64,000 nt of DNA from Acidobacteriota bacterium (GTDB lineage: Bacteria; Acidobacteriota; Terriglobia; Bryobacterales; UBA6623), in assembly GCA_016125275.1 (NCBI GenBank), contig WGMB01000006.1, positions 153,684 to 217,683 on the forward strand, in the 5' to 3' direction. The notes under the pieces are model-generated. The model searched no databases, had not been told where the DNA came from, and saw nothing but the letters and a program-made list of their open reading frames with translations. The position numbers were made by a program, and so were the translations under genes. The first letter of the stretch is position 1. Each line of letters starts with the position of its first letter. This document shows positions 62,295 through 64,000 of this stretch, piece by piece.

Positions 62295-62798
62295 TCAATT
62301 AAGACCGCCTGCCCAAGCCCATCTGTAATCGCCCTTGTCTCGATAGATCATACCCGAACCGTCTTCCCAGGCCATCACGACGACATCCCCGCTGGCGCTG
62401 AGGGAGTTAACCTCGTCAGAATCGCTCGGTAGGGCTTCCCAAGACGGACTGATGAGTAACAACGGGTCGGCATTTTCTGGAATAGGCCCCAGTCTAGCGC
62501 CCATGACATCCACCCTCCCTGAGGCGAAGCAAAAGATGAGGCCGCTTGAGTCGACGCTAGCTTTAGAGTCCGACGCCGGATGTAGGATCTGGGCCACGTA
62601 GTCGGCTCTTCCATCGCCATCAAAATCCCCTCTGAGGTAGAAGGGATTTACCCCTGTGTAGAATTCGACCCTCTCACCATCTGGGCGAACCTTGTCCAAG
62701 CAAGTGGCCAACATCTCAGGAACTAGGGGAGACACGTCGGCACCGCGGCTCGCCGGAACACAGATGGTGAGCAAGAGCAGCGCCCTTAGTGCATTCAT
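62295..62798 (-). CDS. Secreted FG-GAP/VCBS-like protein, candidate immunity protein
   Basis: The 167-residue protein has a signal peptide (MNALRALLLLTICVPASRGA) and one calcium-type FG-GAP repeat, YLRGDFDGDGRADYVAQ (Asp58-Asp66). Its ATG overlaps the stop of the upstream M15-like toxin-tip gene (ATGA), so the two are translated together. Export would place it where a peptidoglycan-cutting toxin acts, which supports an immunity role by inference. Nothing follows for 98 bases before the next lipoprotein gene's end region. Confidence 0.62.
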   Translation of the reverse strand: MNALRALLLLTICVPASRGADVSPLVPEMLATCLDKVRPDGERVEFYTGVNPFYLRGDFDGDGRADYVAQILHPASDSKASVDSSGLIFCFASGRVDVMGARLGPIPENADPLLLISPSWEALPSDSDEVNSLSASGDVVVMAWEDGSGMIYRDKGDYRWAWAGGLN

Positions 62799-63232
62799 CG
62801 CGTTCTCCTGCCAGCACCGGGGAACGGAATCAGGTGGATGTGGTTGCGGTGGGCTCTGAGGGTTGCCGGAGGAGCTGGAATAGAACCGAACCGGCCGGGA
62901 TCGCTGGTAATAGCCTGACGGACGCCGCCAACGATGAAACGGGTTCGTGCAACGTCTGCACTATCGGCTGCGGTTGCGCTTCGGATGTTCTGGCCGTTTG
63001 GTCCCATGTATCGCAAGTCGACGTTCTCGCCCCTGTAATGCGTGCTATGGACGGGGCGGCCGGTCTGCGGGTTGACCCCAGGGTTCCCTGTCTCCGCCGA
63101 ACCTCCGGTAAACACCAGCGGACCGTCGCCCTGGAAGGCGACTTGGTAGTCGCCAGAGAGGTTGAGCAGTCTGGGCAGATTTGGGACGGAGCCCGAACTC
63201 AGTTGCGCCGCATCGCCGGCGATCCGCCTCAC
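62795..63232 (-). CDS. Orphan Rhs toxin tip, M15/D-Ala-D-Ala-peptidase-like
   Basis: The 145-codon frame starts at GTG 63232. Its second half has the zinc layout of M15/MepA-like peptidases: HSTHYRGENVDLRYM (His65, Asp72) and NHIHLIPFPG (His131, His133). The middle has VNPQTGRPVH, a linker-like stretch. There is no signal peptide, consistent with a former C-terminal domain of a larger Rhs protein. A RAYT relic and YD-repeat remains lie directly upstream. It would cut peptidoglycan peptides if active. The start is uncertain, and a stop precedes the GTG by 12 bases. Confidence 0.62.
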   Translation of the reverse strand: MRRIAGDAAQLSSGSVPNLPRLLNLSGDYQVAFQGDGPLVFTGGSAETGNPGVNPQTGRPVHSTHYRGENVDLRYMGPNGQNIRSATAADSADVARTRFIVGGVRQAITSDPGRFGSIPAPPATLRAHRNHIHLIPFPGAGRRTR

Positions 63233-63247
63233 CTGCAGTGGAATCTA

Positions 63248-63535
63248 TCACTTATCGCCTGCTCCGGCTCCAACCGCCCGCGGCTTCGGACCCGGCCTGG
63301 CTGCTCGCAGGCGCCGACCTGATCGCTGCTCGAGCTCCGCCACGAACCGATGGACATGATTGGTCATGAGGCAGTAGCCCAAGACCCGAACCCCACACGC
63401 CCGCCAGTCCTGCCGCAGCCGCTCGAGATAGGCTCGCCGATCGTCGCCGACGAGGAAAACGTCCTGGCGGTTGTTGCCCCGCTGAGTCAGGTGATGCGGT
63501 GCCCCGACCGCCACCACCCGCGCCGCTCTCGGCAT
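63248..63535 (-). CDS. Truncated RAYT (REP-associated tyrosine) transposase
   Basis: From ATG 63535 the frame reads MPRAARVVAVGAPHHLTQRG, NNRQDVFLVGDDRRAYLERL and VLGYCLMTNHVHRFVAELEQ. It carries the HUH motif (PHH), the conserved helix and NHVH, then diverges and ends after 95 residues. Intact RAYTs are longer and carry a catalytic Tyr helix, so this copy is truncated. The same frame extends upstream into Rhs YD-repeat sequence, showing that it sits inside a former rhs gene. Confidence 0.7.
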   Translation of the reverse strand: MPRAARVVAVGAPHHLTQRGNNRQDVFLVGDDRRAYLERLRQDWRACGVRVLGYCLMTNHVHRFVAELEQRSGRRLRAARPGPKPRAVGAGAGDK

Positions 63536-63720
63536 CGTTCGCTGACAGTCTCGCACACTCCCCGGCGCCAAGCCTTCGGTCGCAATCCCTAGCCGATTCA
63601 CGCCGTCATAGAGGTAGTCCTGTTGGATCGCGCTCAGCCCCGGCCGCGTGATCTCTGCTCCAGCACGTTGCCGCTATTGTTCGTTGTTCCGTAGTCGAAG
63701 TCCAGCGTCAGCAGCGAAAT
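63536..63720 (-). pseudogene. Rhs/YD-repeat fragment with frameshift
   Basis: The minus strand reads SLLTLDFDYGTTNNSGNVLE, then after a shift near 63655 ITRPGLSAIQQDYLYDGVNR and LGIATEG. This is the YD-repeat signature (xYDxxNRL). It is interrupted by the RAYT frame at 63535. Stops lie upstream, so it is a relic. Confidence 0.65.
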
Positions 63721-63872
63721 CCGGGCACGCCCAAGGTGGCCTCACGTTCGCGGGGCGGTGGGGCCTCAACCAATGCGAGAACAGTCATTTACAGCAGGAA
63801 CTGGAGTGCGGCAAGCAGGATGGGCGACTGGCTGGCGATCGTAACTCGTGGCGGATCAGCTAGTGTAGTGCC
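63721..63872. other. Non-coding stretch without recognisable gene
   Basis: Nothing could be supported here. It separates the Rhs relic from the end of the IS630-type element. Confidence 0.4.
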
Positions 63873-64000
63873 TCACACACTTTGAACATTATGGAGGGCC
63901 TTGCGGGCGCGCGTGACCTTGGCGAGGATGTCGGAGGCTTTCGCGGTCCAAATGAAGGGCTTGGGATCCTCGTTGTGCTTGTCGATGTAGGTCTCGACAG
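63873..64000 (-). CDS. IS630-type transposase, C-terminal end (5' part outside window)
   Basis: The minus-strand frame open to the window edge reads VETYIDKHNEDPKPFIWTAK then ASDILAKVTRARKALHN and stop at 63873. This is the typical C-terminus of IS630/Tc1-like transposases (DDE domain tail with HNxDPKPFxWTxxA). Only 42 codons are visible. It marks the right side of the accessory region as another mobile element. Confidence 0.75.
   Translation of the reverse strand, partial: VETYIDKHNEDPKPFIWTAKASDILAKVTRARKALHNVQSV

Noticed and set aside
63648..63863. A 71-codon forward open frame near the right end
   Set aside because: It overlaps YD-repeat coding remains on the opposite strand and has no ribosome-binding site or recognisable motif.

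Overview
The window is high-GC bacterial chromosome. It most likely comes from an Acidobacteriota, probably of the Bryobacterales/Solibacteres type. This is inferred from gene content: two Oar-like TonB receptors with carboxypeptidase-regulatory domains, a planctomycete-type cytochrome/DUF1549/DUF1553 protein paired with a DUF1501 protein, many sulfatase-fold enzymes, a relic of an ADOP-type permease, and SPOR, DUF1385 and LolA-like genes in a familiar acidobacterial style. Many starts are preceded at short distance by a GC(T)A-rich -10 box (TATACT, TACACT, TAGGAT).

Region by region. 0-14 kb is mostly housekeeping and repair: a partial tandem PilZ protein, DUF72, galT, the PSCyt/DUF1501 pair, a protoglobin, an LRR protein, a DinB-like protein, 3-methyladenine glycosylase, DNA polymerase IV, CCA-adding enzyme, two DUF2007 proteins and an arylsulfotransferase. 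14-19 kb holds a membrane-anchored sulfatase-fold protein with an apparent frameshift, a SPOR protein and a HEAT-repeat sulfatase. 19-25 kb holds an alcohol dehydrogenase, a racemase, a CorC-type exporter, a GT2, a methyltransferase and an FAH-family protein. 25-29.5 kb is a three-subunit molybdenum hydroxylase with DUF4242 and a MoaD-like protein. 29.5-33.8 kb is a coupled pair: a TPR/NfrA-like outer-membrane barrel and an exported TIM-barrel-like protein.

33.9-35.45 kb is an IS110/IS1111-type element. 35.45-43.75 kb carries two paralogous 1150-residue Oar-like receptors and a divergent LacI repressor. Perfect GCGAAACGTTTCGC palindromes sit at both receptor promoters, so this looks like one small nutrient-uptake regulon. 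43.7-58.8 kb is ordinary core: FtsX-type permease, prmC-prfA-DUF1385, a LolA-like protein, two MscS channels, a PQQ-like propeller, a CpaE-like protein, a SprA-like protease, a membrane protein, a YjhG/YagF-type dehydratase and an M19 dipeptidase.

58.9-64 kb is an accessory graveyard with lower GC in part. It contains relics of RAYT (REP-associated, HUH) transposases, twin-hairpin REP-like repeats, an ADOP permease relic, an unrecognised gene, Rhs/YD-repeat fragments with an orphan M15-like toxin tip coupled to a secreted candidate immunity protein, two lipoproteins, and the end of an IS630-type transposase. No tRNA, rRNA or CRISPR array was seen.
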